Of a stretch of DNA of 64,000 nt, positions 1 through 11,244 are shown one piece after another. Positions within the stretch are counted from its first letter, which is position 1, and each line of letters begins with the position of its first letter. This stretch comes from Petrosia ficiformis (lineage: Eukaryota > Porifera > Demospongiae > Haplosclerida > Petrosiidae): positions 26,401,466-26,465,465 of the forward strand of contig OX345636.1 of NCBI GenBank assembly GCA_947044365.1, read 5' to 3'. A program made the translations under genes and the position numbers. The notes beneath the pieces are model-generated. The model ran no database searches. It was not told the origin of the DNA and saw only the letters and a program-made list of their open reading frames with translations.

Positions 1-437
1 ATCAGTAGCTTCGTCAATTAAAAAATTAATTTGACGAGGTATACCCTCACAGCACACCCCAAATAGGCCACACTTTCTAGGTGTTAAAAAAATATGGTTG
101 CTGGGATAGTGCACTTGTTGTGCATAATCAAAAGAATAGTGTACACATGTAGACAAATTCAATGAGGCAACCAGTGGAGGACAGAAAACTCTATCTGCTG
201 TAGTGTATGCTGCTCGTAGTGTGTCCTTACCCTCTTTGCATGCCTCTCTATAGCTTGCTCTTTCAATATGTGCTCGTGCTTGTTGGTAAACCTGAATTGA
301 ATTTTAATGGTTATAATTTGGACATAATGTAATTGCTGATAACTTACTTTTGTCTTCTGTTCCTCGGGTTGGTTGGCACTCCTTATGATTGCAGAGCTGT
401 TCTTCTGGCACACCCAACACAAGTCAGACATTGGTTT
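1..437 (-). CDS. DUF7869-like multi-copy protein, partial (copy A)
   Basis: Two minus-strand exons read cleanly. Exon 1 (about 437 to 346) encodes KPMSDLCWVCQKNSSAI followed by PEEQKTK and a GTAAGT donor. Exon 2 (291 to the window edge) follows a TTCAG acceptor and is open throughout, including HYSFDYAQQVHYPSN, PRKCGLFGVCCEG and IPRQINFLIDEATD. I recognise this as a protein family that is multi-copy in sponges and cnidarians, with a cysteine-rich middle and a C-terminal core of the DUF7869 kind. Its biochemical role is unknown to me, and its copy number suggests a mobile-element gene. The 3' part lies outside the window. The 5' part is lost at about 450, where a plus-strand fragment of the same family begins. 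No stops interrupt the visible exons. Confidence 0.7.
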
Positions 438-483
438 AGTAAATAATGAAAACTCACAGTAAATTTATTTTTTCCTTTTTGCA

Positions 484-602
484 GTACTTCATGTGGAGAG
501 TGGCCGTGGGACTTCATCACAACATCACTTATTCATTTCTACCTGTGGGACATACCAAATTTTCTCCGGATTGGTGTTTCGGCTTGGTTAAGCTGTACTA
601 GT
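484..602 (+). pseudogene. DUF7869-like C-terminal core fragment, opposite strand to copy A
   Basis: After a pyrimidine tract and TTTGCAG acceptor the plus strand reads YFMWRVAVGLHHNITYSF, then LPVGHTKFSPDWCFGLVK, then stops. GHTKFSPDWCFGL is the signature of the same family as the minus-strand copy beside it, but from a later exon. It cannot be part of that gene because it points the other way. It is therefore either a second truncated copy or the result of an inversion with a breakpoint near 450. Confidence 0.65.
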
Positions 603-776
603 AATAAAGATGCTACTGAAGACAAAGATTCTGAACACAGTGAACAGTCAGACTCCTGTGGACCACCAACAAAAAAGGCATGCATTTTCGGACCACATGG
701 TTATAAAAGTTTCAATGGCTACGGTATGATCATGAAATCTGGCAGAGAATTTTCTCTGAGCAAAGCGAGCTTTTAA
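600..776 (+). pseudogene. Short acidic ORF, possible hAT internal exon
   Basis: A 58-codon open stretch with serine/aspartate-rich text (DATEDKDSEHSEQSDSCGPP, then TKKACIFGPHGY), ending at TAA. It sits directly upstream of a hAT C-terminal piece and overlaps its reading frame by a few bases, so the two may belong to one frameshifted element. No domain is recognised. Confidence 0.3.
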
Positions 777-1092
777 GAATATTCTTCTTATAGTCTCCCT
801 TTGCCTTCTGCTTCCTTTAAGTACTTCTATTTGCGAATGTGGATTTTCAGCTATGAATAGATTAAAAAGTGACTCCAGATCTTGTCTTTTACCAAAATCT
901 GTTAGTGAGGTATCATTAGCAAATTATGACACCACAGTGGCAGTGAATGCATGGTATGAAAGCACCATGAGACAACGATGTCCATTTGCTTCTTGCCATT
1001 GCTTTCATAAATGGGAAATGGAAGATGATTTGGAGTCACAGACACAAGAACCAGAGGAGATGACTAGAAACTTGTTTATTCACAATATTTAA
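760..1092 (+). pseudogene. hAT transposase C-terminal dimerisation region
   Basis: The open frame reads LLPLSTSICECGFSAMNRLK followed by SDSRSCLLPKSV. CECGFSAMNRLKS matches the hAT C-terminal dimerisation motif (usually CERGFSAMNRIKT). The fragment ends at TAA 1090-1092 after an acidic tail. There is no upstream catalytic core in the window, so this is a truncated copy. It appears unrelated to the two complete hAT-type elements further right. Confidence 0.65.
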
Positions 1093-1189
1093 TAATGTAA
1101 TTTTTATAATTAGTAATTAATTTGGACACACCCCTCATGAATATTAATAAGTCATCTGGGACAAGCGATTTTTTTTTGCCTACTTGCCC

Positions 1190-2270
1190 TATGGACAAGT
1201 GTATTAGAAAGTTAAATTCGAACCCTGCGCTTGGTCCTTGGGTAATTTTCTTTTGTTTCTCTAAACGTTCATGCAGTTTCCCGATAAAATTGGTAAGAGT
1301 TTGTGATCTGTAAGGAGGATGTCTTATATACTTCTCTCCTACAATTCTTCATCTGACATCATATCAGCTGTCAATTCCTTCCAGTGCTACTTCTTTGCAC
1401 TCTTCATCACCTTACCACGACGTTCAAAACTCGAAATTAATGTTAAGTTATAATGTTAATTCCCAAAGGTATATTAAATAATGTTGCTAGAATAGGTATA
1501 AGAAAAGTATATAATATAGCATATGATAATAATTAGCAAAGTTTGAAGACTAAAATGTGCATGAAACCACTTTCAATTAGGACATGCATGCACAAGATAT
1601 TAGAACAATAATTATACCCTCGGCTTTCGTTTCTTAATAGGTGTAGTAAGAGCTTGCTGCTTTGCAGCTAGAGTTTTCTTATGTTCTGCAACCTCCTATT
1701 AGAATGAAACAAAATCAGAAGTGTTAACTGCCACATTATATATAGCTACCAAGATTGCATGACGACTCACGGTGAATGAGCTCTTCAGAGTACTGGTTTG
1801 TCCCCAAGGACTTCATGATTTCTTCCACAACTTTGCTATTATGAATATTATTGATCCTATAACGGAGTTATAAATACTGTGAATTTGTATAAGTTGTTTT
1901 GTTTATTGTATCGGAGTTTTATTATCTCAAGTGAAGTCACAAATAATTATTAAATACTTTATAAAAGATTTTACCGAAATTTACATCCCGAAAATGACCT
2001 CTTGACTAAACTCGCAAATGATCAGCACTAATTATATATATTAACTATTATAAAAGCAATTTCCACCTAGCCCTGTAGAAGAAACTGACCAGCACTAATT
2101 ATATATAATAATTATTATAAAAGCAATTACCTAGACCTGTAGAAACTTGTATATGGGTGACTCTTACTCGATATCATAGAACCTGCATCATCAGCATTTC
2201 TTACATAAGTACTACCGGGATATTCAAGTTGTCTTACTGATGAAGATGGTACTTCTGATGACCTTCCCAT
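1190..2270 (-). pseudogene. Unrecognised multi-exon gene remnant
   Basis: Four minus-strand exons with usable splice sites can be read. Exon A (2270-2131): ATG start, MGRSSEVPSSSVRQLEYPG, then TYVRNADDAGSM, donor GTAATT. Exon B (1856-1771): INNIHNSKVVEEIMKSLG, donor GTGAGT. Exon C (1695-1612): VAEHKKTLAAKQQALT, then PIKKRKPR, donor-like GTATAA. Exon D (about 1436-1190): WKELTADMMSDEEL, then in a shifted frame VGEKYIRHPPYRSQTLTNF and IGKLHERLEKQKK. Exon D resembles a repeat protein family I recall only vaguely (MMSDEE followed by RHPPxxRS). Exon D carries a TAG, a second stop and a frameshift, so the copy is decayed. No function is proposed. Confidence 0.45.
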
Positions 2271-2493
2271 CTACTTGTCAAACCAGCAGATTGAGGGCGT
2301 TTGTAGACTTGCTTTGTCTTCTCTCAGAACGAGACATCATGTCGTTACTGCAGTAATTATTACACAAATTAAAAGATGGAGTATGGAAAGAGGACATGTT
2401 CATTTTGCCGTGAAGAATTTGCTCCTTCAGCTTTTCTTCAGACATCTTCATGACAAAAGTGGAACTATTCGTCAAGGAAAGCTGGAAAAAAGT

Positions 2494-2559
2494 GCTATAT
2501 GGTTCACAGGGCGACTCTGAGCAATGGAATGCTCAGAGTTGTCCTGTGAACCATATAGC
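2494..2559. repeat. Hairpin, 29-bp arms and 8-bp loop
   Basis: Left arm 2494-2522 (GCTATATGGTTCACAGGGCG...) and right arm 2531-2559 are reverse complements with two mismatches, around the loop AATGGAAT. It lies about 220 bases upstream of the unknown minus-strand gene. It could be a minimal foldback element or an RNA-level structure. Confidence 0.75.
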
Positions 2560-2562
2560 AAG

Positions 2563-3720
2563 TGCTTGAAAGTCTAGTATATAGTTCCAAGGGTGATGAC
2601 CACGTTTTTAATGACCACCCTACATTCTAAACTGCACAGAGCTTAGCTCAATCAATTAGACATGCCCACTTCACTGACTCCTAATTTATATGTAGGGGCA
2701 TCAGCCACACAATCAGTACAGTGGTTGCATAATTAGATGGATTATGTGGAGGGGTGACATAACATGAAAGATATCAGGAAAAGAGACTGTACCACCACAT
2801 GAAGAGTTATATACATGCCCTATTTAAGGTAGTACTAGGGAGTGGGCGGATGCGACTCCAATCACTTTTCTCAGAGAGCAACTACAGTTACCCTCCCAGG
2901 GGTTCCTGCCTACCGCCCCCTCCACCACCCGAAGGGTGTGTTTAGCTTTGTTTCTGAAAATAAACTATCAGTGAAAACATTTAGGCCCAATAATTATACC
3001 CCTGGGTGGGTGTGGCTTCCAATAGATACAGAATTGAACCAGATTGTATGCAGCAAGAAGCTAGCAAAACTAGAAACCGATTGGAGTTTCATCTACCCCT
3101 CCCCCTAGTACAACCTTAAAGCGGAAATATCAAGAAATTCAGCCTGGTCAACACGGGTAGATATTATTAGGTAGAATCCGGGGAGAATGGGTTCGTTACT
3201 AATGGCACACAAGAAGCTTGGACCATTCCTTAATTAAAAGTGAGCTATTATTAATGTGCTATGATACATGTAGTCATGTGCGCATTTCTTATACATTTGC
3301 TAGAACCTTGACCCACTAACTTTCCCATCAAAATTATTGTTATGTGCTTGATTTAGGATAGGGTTCAATCATGATGGCAAACTTGGACATCACTCACTCC
3401 CTCTATGTGGTAATCACATTTACAGTATTTGTCAATACAATGCCCATCTCACATGCTGAACTATTTCCTGACGACTGACTCTGTGAATGCAAAAGAAATG
3501 CACCCACTCACATGGATATAGTGCAATTGTGAAAGGTAGTTGAAAGGAGACTCTGTTCTAGTTTGCAAAAGGCAAGCAGTAAACTTATTTGGAGATTCTA
3601 TTGATCATCCTCCACTCAGCCTCGTAGTTGGAAACAGCACATTATTAATTAAAATTGTAAAATTGAAGATAAATATCACTTCCATTATCATGTATTTGTT
3701 ATTTTACAATTGATTGACAC
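2563..3720. other. No gene seen
   Basis: The stretch has scattered stops in all frames. An 88-codon plus-strand ORF at 2842-3108 has no recognisable domain and no splice or start context I trust. Confidence 0.4.
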
Positions 3721-4346
3721 AATTAGGGCTGGGACGATTAATCAATCAATATTGAAAATTCTTCTGATTATCGATTATGCTAATTATTCCAAAATACATA
3801 CTTTTCAAGCATGCGACAGTAAATAACACAGCAAGAAATGGCCTGAATTCTGGGATATTCTGTTTTGGGAAATATTATGACATATTTGCATCATTGTTAT
3901 TCTGGCTCAGATTATCTAATAATACTTGCATTTTTGATGTTTGTTTTTATAAGGAAATTTATTTATTCAGTAATATGAAATATTCTGATATGGTTTAAAT
4001 GGATGAATACACTCATCATGTGATATAGCATTCCTGCAAATACTCGTGTCACTGCATGAATATATCACACATCATTGGCATTTAATAAACAAATCATCCA
4101 GCATTGCATAAGAGATCTCACCAGCTCAAGACCAACGGAGGCTTACCAATGAACTCTATTCTGGCATTCAATATAAATTTCAGTAAGTCTATGCACAAGC
4201 AAACAAACCGGCATAGGAGAGGCAACTGAACTCCCAACCCCCTCCACCAATTGATTCAAAGACATCAGTCAAAGGTAGGACAGGCCAACATCCAAGCTGA
4301 TCTCTGCTTGCCCCTCCTGCTTTCCCCGTAGACGCCCCCTTTCATC

Positions 4347-6850
4347 ATGTCTAAACGAGTGAGAAGAATGTGTACTCACTGTGATCTTGAACTCTCGTAT
4401 TCAGCGTGGAAATGTCACATCAATTTGTATGGTGGATTAACAAATTCGACATATTCTGAACCACAAGGAAAGTCTACTCTTGATGACAATGATGATTGTC
4501 CTAACTTATTGTGATACTGACTGTGACAGATTTATGGGTTTAGAGAAAGCACCTGATATTCTGAATGGTAAGATATTTTAGATCACAATGTATTTAAATT
4601 GGTTCTACAGATCAAAGTGTTTCATTGGCATGATGTATGATTATGCTGATCACACCAATATCATATCTTTTATAATTTTTAGTTTTTAACACCAACAATC
4701 CCAATAAATTTTTTTTAATAGAGGAATTGTTTGCTAGTGATACTGAGAACAGCTCTGATGATGAAAAGCCCTGATGTTATGGAAAGTGACTCTGATTTGC
4801 TTGTTGAGCTATCGGATGAAGAATTGTCTGTCCCACTTGAAAATTCAACCTCCCCAAACAGGACTATAGATTATGGTTCTACAGTTTATGAGCCTTTTTG
4901 TCCTTAGGTTTAGAGCTGCATATCGCATTTCAAGTTCTTATCAAATTTCTAAAAAAACTGTTTGAAATGATTTCATCATTAATCATTAATCAGGATATGC
5001 TCATTGATTTGGCTGATAAAATGCCCACCACACTTAATCAGTGTATTTCAAGTACAAGTAAACATAAATGGAAAGAGTTTACAGTTCGTACCAAATGTCA
5101 TACACTGTACAGTGGCTATGAAAGCTCTCAAACAGATAATTTATGCAGTCATGTTGAGTATCCTGATCATCCTCATAAATCTTTTAGAAAACCATGTGGA
5201 AACAACTTATTAAAGAAGTACAATTTAAAGGTAAAAAAGTTATTAACCCTTTTTTAACGAATGATGCAAAAACGAGTCATGCGTTATATTATTAAAATGG
5301 CGGGAGACACAAAAGCACGTCCTGAGAGGACAACTTGCTCCACGAATGTTGCAGAAAAAACTAACAAGCACACACTACGAAGAAAACATTTAGTTAGTTT
5401 AAATTAGGGAAAACGTCAAATTCCAGGCCAAACAAAACTGATAAAGACGCTAAGTATGGGCGTCGCCGCTGACTACTTCAGTTTCAAACACTCATCTTGC
5501 TGCTTTCCTGCTGCTAACGAAGCATGTTTTGGTATCAATGGCTTCTTAGAAGGTCTTCTGTATAACTAAGTGAGTTAAAAGTCATGGATGCTTAAAATTT
5601 AGGCGTTATACAGACTAGACAAAACGTGGCCGTTGCCCGTCGACTACTATACTTACAAACGTTCGCCTTTCTCTCTTCCTGCTGATAGAGTATAAATTTT
5701 ACATAAATGGGTTTGTTAAAGACTCTTCTTTCCACAAGGCAAGTTAGAATGTTGAGAGTTATAGTGTTGAAAAACTATATAGATATTAAGCATTCCGCCC
5801 ACACAAAATTTCTTAATTAAATTGAGGTTAATAACGAAAACGCTTATTTCAATTATAGTTGGTAAAGGGTTAATGTCCCTAAGAAAATTTTTTATGAGCA
5901 TTCAGAGAACCTGATTTACTTCATACCTGTAATACATGTTTCGTATTCAATTGGAGTCGTTTATGCAGTCTTGATTAACCTTCCTAGACATTTACAATAC
6001 AAATTGGTGAACATTATTATAATTGTGTTATACCTGGGCCACATGAGCCAAAGAATCTTAATAATTAATTATTCTTATCTTGGAGTAATGGTGCAGGAGT
6101 TACTAACTCTTTGGAAAGGAGTGTGGATAGATTTACCACAAGGAAGAACTTTTATCAATGCGTTTCTTATAGGTTTAGAGCCTGATATTCCAGCTTCTCG
6201 AAAGACTGATGGATTTTGTGGGCATAATTTATTTAAAGGGTGTTCCAGATGTTTAAAATCTTTTGTGACAGCGAAATTTGGAGAAAAACCAGATTGCTCT
6301 GGTTTTGATGTTGAAAATTGGCCAAAGCGTTGTGAAAAGTGAAAAGAAGCACAAAGAGTATGGATATAAAGTTTTATCAGCTTCAACAAAACAAGAAAGA
6401 CTAGATACTGCAAAGGAGTATGAGCTAGGTATTCTGTATTATATGAACTCTCATACTATAATTGTATTCGATCTGTCCCTATTGACCCTATGCATAATTT
6501 ATTTAGGCAGTGCCAAACACATTATGAATACTTGGAAAAGCTTAGGGTGGTTATTGGACAAAACTCAATTCTCTGTTGTACAGTCTCGTATCAAGTTGTG
6601 TAATGTACCAAGTGATGTTGGTCGCATACCAATTAAAGTTGAAGCTTGTATCGGATCTTTAACAGCAGATGAATGCAAAACAGGACTTGTATTTACTCGC
6701 CTTTATAGAATGCTGGTTGAAGTTTGTACAAGCATGTTGAATCATTTGTCAGCCAATATTGCTTGTATGTTACATTCAATAACCTAAGGCATCTTGTAAG
6801 GAGAGCCCACAGAAGCTTTGATGTGGACAAGCAATATCGCTCAGAGAGAG
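4347..6850 (+). pseudogene. EnSpm transposase (Transposase_21-like), broken
   Basis: Exon 1 starts at ATG 4347: MSKRVRRMCTHCDLELS with a C-x2-C zinc-binding start. An acidic exon follows at about 4722 (EELFASDTENSSDDE, DSDLLVELSDEELSVPL). Exon 3 (to 5232) has FLKKLFEM, MPTTLNQ and HPHKSFRKPCGNNLLKKY. After the inserted MITE come VPKKIFYEHS, INLPRHLQYK, PDIPASRKTDGFCGHN and KGCSRCLKSFVTAKFGEKPD, then NSHTIIVFD and GSAKHIMNTWKSLGW. The NLPRH..YK, DIPA.RK..GF.GHN and DPMHN..LGT-like blocks are those of animal EnSpm transposases. Several frameshifts (for example near 6470, where DPMHN is only in another frame) and stops make it non-functional. Confidence 0.75.
5243..5873. mobile_element. TTAA-flanked MITE (piggyBac-like), about 630 bp
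   Basis: It begins TTAACCCTTT at 5243 and ends AAAGGGTTAA at 5873, giving short inverted ends plus a TTAA target duplication, as for piggyBac or Kolobok elements. Inside there is no coding potential. The EnSpm frame resumes across it: codons for KVIN before and VPKKIFYEHS after join at the single TTAA. The internal sequence is similar in inverted orientation to 12202-12879. Confidence 0.7.
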
Positions 6851-7093
6851 AGAAGTCAGTTTTTTGTTAAGTTTGAAAATTAATTTATTTCTGTACAATC
6901 AGAGCGGGGAGTAAACACAATAATGGTGTAACTAATTCAATTGTGAAAAGTGTATTAAGTGAGAAGAAATATACAGATCTTGTTGCTATTTCTTGTAAGC
7001 AAGTAAACCATTTTTTTTTCTTTCATTAATTTTTTAATTCAACTTCTTTAATTATAGATGCAACAAAAAAGCACCATGAATATTTAGTGTAAA

Positions 7094-7350
7094 TGTCAAA
7101 GGAGCTACCGGAAGGTACTATTCCGGAGAATAAGCAGAAAGATCGTCTTTATCACGCAGACGCCAGGTTAGATACAGTTATATAATTACTGTGTGTTTGT
7201 CTGATCATTAATTATAATTCATAGAGATATTTGAACAGAATGAGGAATGCCGCTGAAAAAGAGAAGAAAATTCTTAAATTGTTGGATGACAAATACATGA
7301 GCATGAAGAGACAGACAGTGAAGGTGTTTCCCCTACTAGTGGTTCTAGAT
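7094..7350 (+). pseudogene. Short second ORF of the EnSpm element
   Basis: ATG 7094 begins MSKELPEGTIPENKQKDRL then YHADAR, up to a GT-type donor. After a short intron-like gap, YLNRMRNAAEKEKKIL and KLLDDKYMSMKRQT continue to a stop. The text is lysine/glutamate-rich and helical in character. It could be the last transposase exon or an accessory ORF. No family is recognised. Confidence 0.35.
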
Positions 7351-7806
7351 TAGTCATTAGAAGACTTCCATGGCGAAATGAGAATTTAACAAAACTTTTT
7401 TCCAAGATTGACAATCCGAATCATATTGTTTTTTTTTTGTCTTATGACAATTTTTTTTGTTGTGTTACTCAACAGTTTTTTTAGTTAAAATAAAATGAAT
7501 ACAAATTAGAGCAAAATATTGTTGTGATCTTCTAGAAGTATTCTGGAATAAATGCTAAGATATTATGATCCAAGAATATGCCATGATACTTGAATATTCT
7601 TCTCCTGGAGTCTTCTGTATCATAAAACTAAATATGTGTCAGAATATCACCCAAAAAATTGATGTATTATGATGTTATTATGACCATAATACTAAGCCAT
7701 TTTTGCTGTGTAATGTACATTACGGAAGTGCTGATTTTAATCAATTATCAATCGACTTGAAATTAGTGATAATCGATTTCAGAATCTCAGCCGATTCCCA
7801 GCCCTA

Positions 7807-9996
7807 CCCACAATGCTTTTGAGTGTTTTTTAATTACGTTTTTGTTCTAAAATGAGTGATGAATGTTGGTAGAATCCACTGGAAAGACATTTTATGAACT
7901 TTTTTACTGCTTTGATTAACATCAGATTAAAAAATAATGTAGCCATGATGAGGATTTTTTGGTTGAATCTAGGTCCTATATATAGTATGTATTATAAACA
8001 TTATGTCTTAATTCTCATCGTCATATTTCCCTTTATACAGTGTGTGGATACAACTGATGAAAACTGTAAGTGCTTTAATTGACAACAGTTTGTGCATACA
8101 TGTGTATACTACAACATAATCCATATGTCCTCATACAAACCTTGCTTTGTTTTTTTATGCATGTATGCAATTTCAAATTTTTTTTTCTATTCACAGATGA
8201 TCCTGATCCTGGTATTTTTTAAACTTTGAAACACGATTATAAGGCTGCTGGGTTCACAAGTCACTAGTAATTTACACTGAGGAGTTTTAGCTTATAAAGG
8301 TATATAGGAAGGGAGGATAATTTTACAATATACAATTTGCAACTTTGTATTGGGCAAATATGACTAGGGAGGTCCGTCCCACTATTCAAAAAATCGCATT
8401 AAAAAAGACAATGCTTTCTTCAGCCGTTACCATACAAATATACAGCAGAACGTCGTGTTGTACGCCATCACAAGCTTGTCCATGTGGGCATTTGCACCCC
8501 AAGTATTGTACACGTGCTGCTCATTGTCGGGAAGACTTGGAGATTGCTTGGCTGACAATTGTTCCAGAGTTAGACTGTGTTTTGAAGTAAGTGATGAGAA
8601 TTAATTGGTGTAAATTTGACTAAGTAACAATTTAACATGATTGTGTTTTTTATATAGCTAACTTGAGGGCTGTGTGCTCTACTTTACAAATCAAAGGTAA
8701 CTGTTGTAAATTGGCTAACAATACAACATACTCTTATGTTTATTATAGTTATTAATCTAGAGGATCTTGCTGTACAAACAAATAATAAAGTATGTGATAA
8801 TCGCTGTAATTGGCTAAAGTAGCAATATAACATACTATAATAATATTATTTTTGTAGTTAATCTGTCCTGTGTACCTGTGACAAAATTAATACCGAAATA
8901 AGTGATAACTGTGGCTAACAATAACAATAATAACTTAAAATGCTATTGATTGCTATAGTTACAAAATTTATGTTTTCAATGGCTGATAGTGATAGTTCTG
9001 TCAAGGGAAAGCAAGACTTTAAATTGGTTGTGTTGATAATTTTAGCTTTCAATTTACCATTAGATTGTATTCTTTCAGACAAAGGAAGACATGGAGAGAG
9101 TCTCCATCTTCCTCTGGAACATCAACTCCCGAAAAAAAGCCCAAGTTGGTAATGATATAATGAAGTTGATAGTTTACTCATTTGAGACTCCATTTGTTAC
9201 TCTTAGAGAAAACCAAATAGTTTTAAAAGCTTGCAAAAAGCAATCGTATAATAAATAATTATTTATGAATTGGATTTGAAAATATCGTTTTTATCTTGAA
9301 AGATGATGACAAAGACAATATTTCATGTTATGGGAGTCGAGGTGTTAATAGAGACAAAGCTGATAGAAAACATTAGTCATTGGCCAACAACCACAACCGA
9401 TTTTTGCTAGAACTGCAAGGAAGATGGTACTCTGCAGAAAGATTTATCTCGGATTAATTGGCATGACCTTAACAACATTGCACCAACTGATGTGGTCTGT
9501 CATTTTTGATTGCTAGTCACCAGACTTGTAAAGTACTTCTGTATGTTAAAGTTCAATAGGTGTACTTAATTATGTAAATATCAAAGTACTAGTATTTGAA
9601 GAGTACTTTTGTCATGTAACTTTTAAATAATGCACAATTCTGTCATGGAGTTTTTTTTTTTTTTTGTCTCTGAGCAGAAAAGTACTTTCAGTTTCAGTAT
9701 AGGAAATAATAAAATATATTTGAGAGAAAAAAAAATTTCAACACACCTGATTTTATATCTAGAATGGAAATATAGATTTGAACACAAAAAAAACAAATGT
9801 CAATTCTTGTCTTGTGGCGAAATTTTCCATTGAATCTTCAAGATATTGATGAATATTTCTATAAATTGCATATTTGTAATTAACAAAATGCCATAAAACA
9901 TAGATTATCAATCACTTTTATCCTCACTTCCTACCTTAATTATGCCCATTTGTTGTTTGAGGTATGTATGTATTAGTGAAACCATGGTTTTGAGGG
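7807..9996. other. Sparse exon-like fragments only
   Basis: One cysteine-rich open stretch at 8345-8590 (ACPCGHLHPKYCTRAAHC, then REDLEIAWLTIV) ends at a GT donor and could be an exon of an unknown element. Another short piece near 9385 reads RFLLELQGRWYSAERF. Neither is recognised. The rest is AT-rich with homopolymers such as T14 near 9652. Confidence 0.25.
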
Positions 9997-10082
9997 CAGT
10001 ATGGGATATACACAAGTGCCATAATTCAATTAGTGCCTGAGGGCTCTAATTGAATTACTGCACAAGTGAATATCCCATACTG
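9997..10082. repeat. Hairpin, 37-bp arms and 12-bp loop
   Basis: CAGTATGGGATAT... at 9997-10033 pairs with ...ATATCCCATACTG at 10046-10082 with a few mismatches in the middle. It differs in sequence from the hairpins at 2494 and 37734. Confidence 0.7.
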
Positions 10083-11244
10083 TGGTCTACACATTCAAGA
10101 ACGAAATTAAAACCAGAAATAAGTGTACAGAACTGCGTTTCACAGCATCGGCGTTACCTTGTCTGAAAATAATTTCAGCTCATGTCTTTTGTGACATAAT
10201 ATTTTGAACGTTATTGATGTCACTGTAACAATAATTATTATTCATTCATTTATTTTGTGTTCCTCTCTCTTCTATCTATCTATCTGACTTCCATTCCTCT
10301 AGTTTCTTTCATTTGGGAGTGCAAAGTTTTGCCATCCCTGATGTTTTTTTCTGTTAGTATACAGACTGCATTTTAAAACACACAAGTATCCCCATCATTG
10401 GTAGTTGGATCTTCCTGTGTTGTCCAATACTACATGTATGTATGGTGCCTGCAATTTTCTAAATTTGGCAAGTGACTGCACCCAATACTACTTAACATTT
10501 TTCCTGTTATATGTGTAGTTTGTAATAATTTACATGTACAATATGCTCAACTGTTTGCATTCCTAATAATGCCCAGCCATACCAGTTATATATACTTGCT
10601 GTTATCAACCTCCATCTTTTCAATACCTTTCTTTTGTGTTTTGTGTTCTTTTGTTTAGTGATATGAACAGCACAGGTGGTAGCCAAAACTAAACATAGTT
10701 TTTACACCTTTGTGTCTTTGTCGTCAATTTTAGTATACTTTAGTATACTTGTAGTAGAAATATCATCATCCCTTACTTCGCTGTGGAGATGTAATAGAAT
10801 GTGTGATGGATAAACAACCGCTTCACAATAGACTGCTTCACAATAGACTACCTCACTTTTATTAGCACCACGGACAAAATGACGTGGGTAAGGATGACTT
10901 GAAGTATAATAATAAAGTGCAGTAGGATATAGAAGGAAACACTACTGTTGAGGCTGTAACAAAGAAGGCATGAGGCAAGAATGTATGGAGACTATACTAT
11001 ATGCCAGTTTGCCTTCTACAAGGCAAGATCTGCCCAATAGAAGCTTCCCACACATTTTTATACACGTGGCATTAAACAAATGCTAGCAATTTCTAAAAGA
11101 TATCCTGCAATTCTGTAAACTCTGCCATTCTTTTGCTACAGATATTAAACACACACAAGGGGTATGGTCAGTTAAATTATTTTAATTTGCCTAATACTTG
11201 TTAAGGAGCATTTTGCCAAATCTTCCGGCTATATGGGTAGTACA
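10083..11244. other. No gene seen
   Basis: AT-rich sequence with a short TCTA/TATC microsatellite near 10270. A direct repeat TTTTAGTATACT/TTTAGTATACTT lies near 10730-10750. No coding signal is supported. Confidence 0.4.

Larger units (their letters stand above)
3827..7710 (+). mobile_element. EnSpm/CACTA DNA transposon
   Basis: The left end CACAGCAAGAAATGGCC at 3827 and the right end GGCCATTTTTGCTGTG-like sequence finishing at 7710 form inverted termini (CACAGCAA.AATGGC). The element is flanked by a 3-bp TAA direct repeat (3824-3826 and 7711-7713), the size expected of CACTA elements. It is 3884 bp long and contains a broken Transposase_21-type coding region (4347-6850), plus a second short ORF near 7094. 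It sits inside a MITE and itself hosts a TTAA-type MITE at 5243-5873. Confidence 0.75.
3724..7806. mobile_element. hAT-type MITE, split by an EnSpm element
   Basis: TAGGGCTGGG begins at 3724 and its exact reverse complement CCCAGCCCTA ends at 7806. Both ends are followed inward by AT-rich, AATCGATTA-like subterminal sequence. Removing the EnSpm insertion (3827-7710) and one copy of its duplication leaves a unit of about 200 bp, typical of a MITE. The outer flanks GACACAAT and CCCACAAT agree at 6 of 8 positions and may be a decayed 8-bp hAT target duplication. Confidence 0.6.

Noticed and set aside
6075..6413. 112-codon minus-strand ORF
   Set aside because: It is antisense to the EnSpm transposase block that reads NLPRHLQYK and CSRCLKSF on the plus strand.
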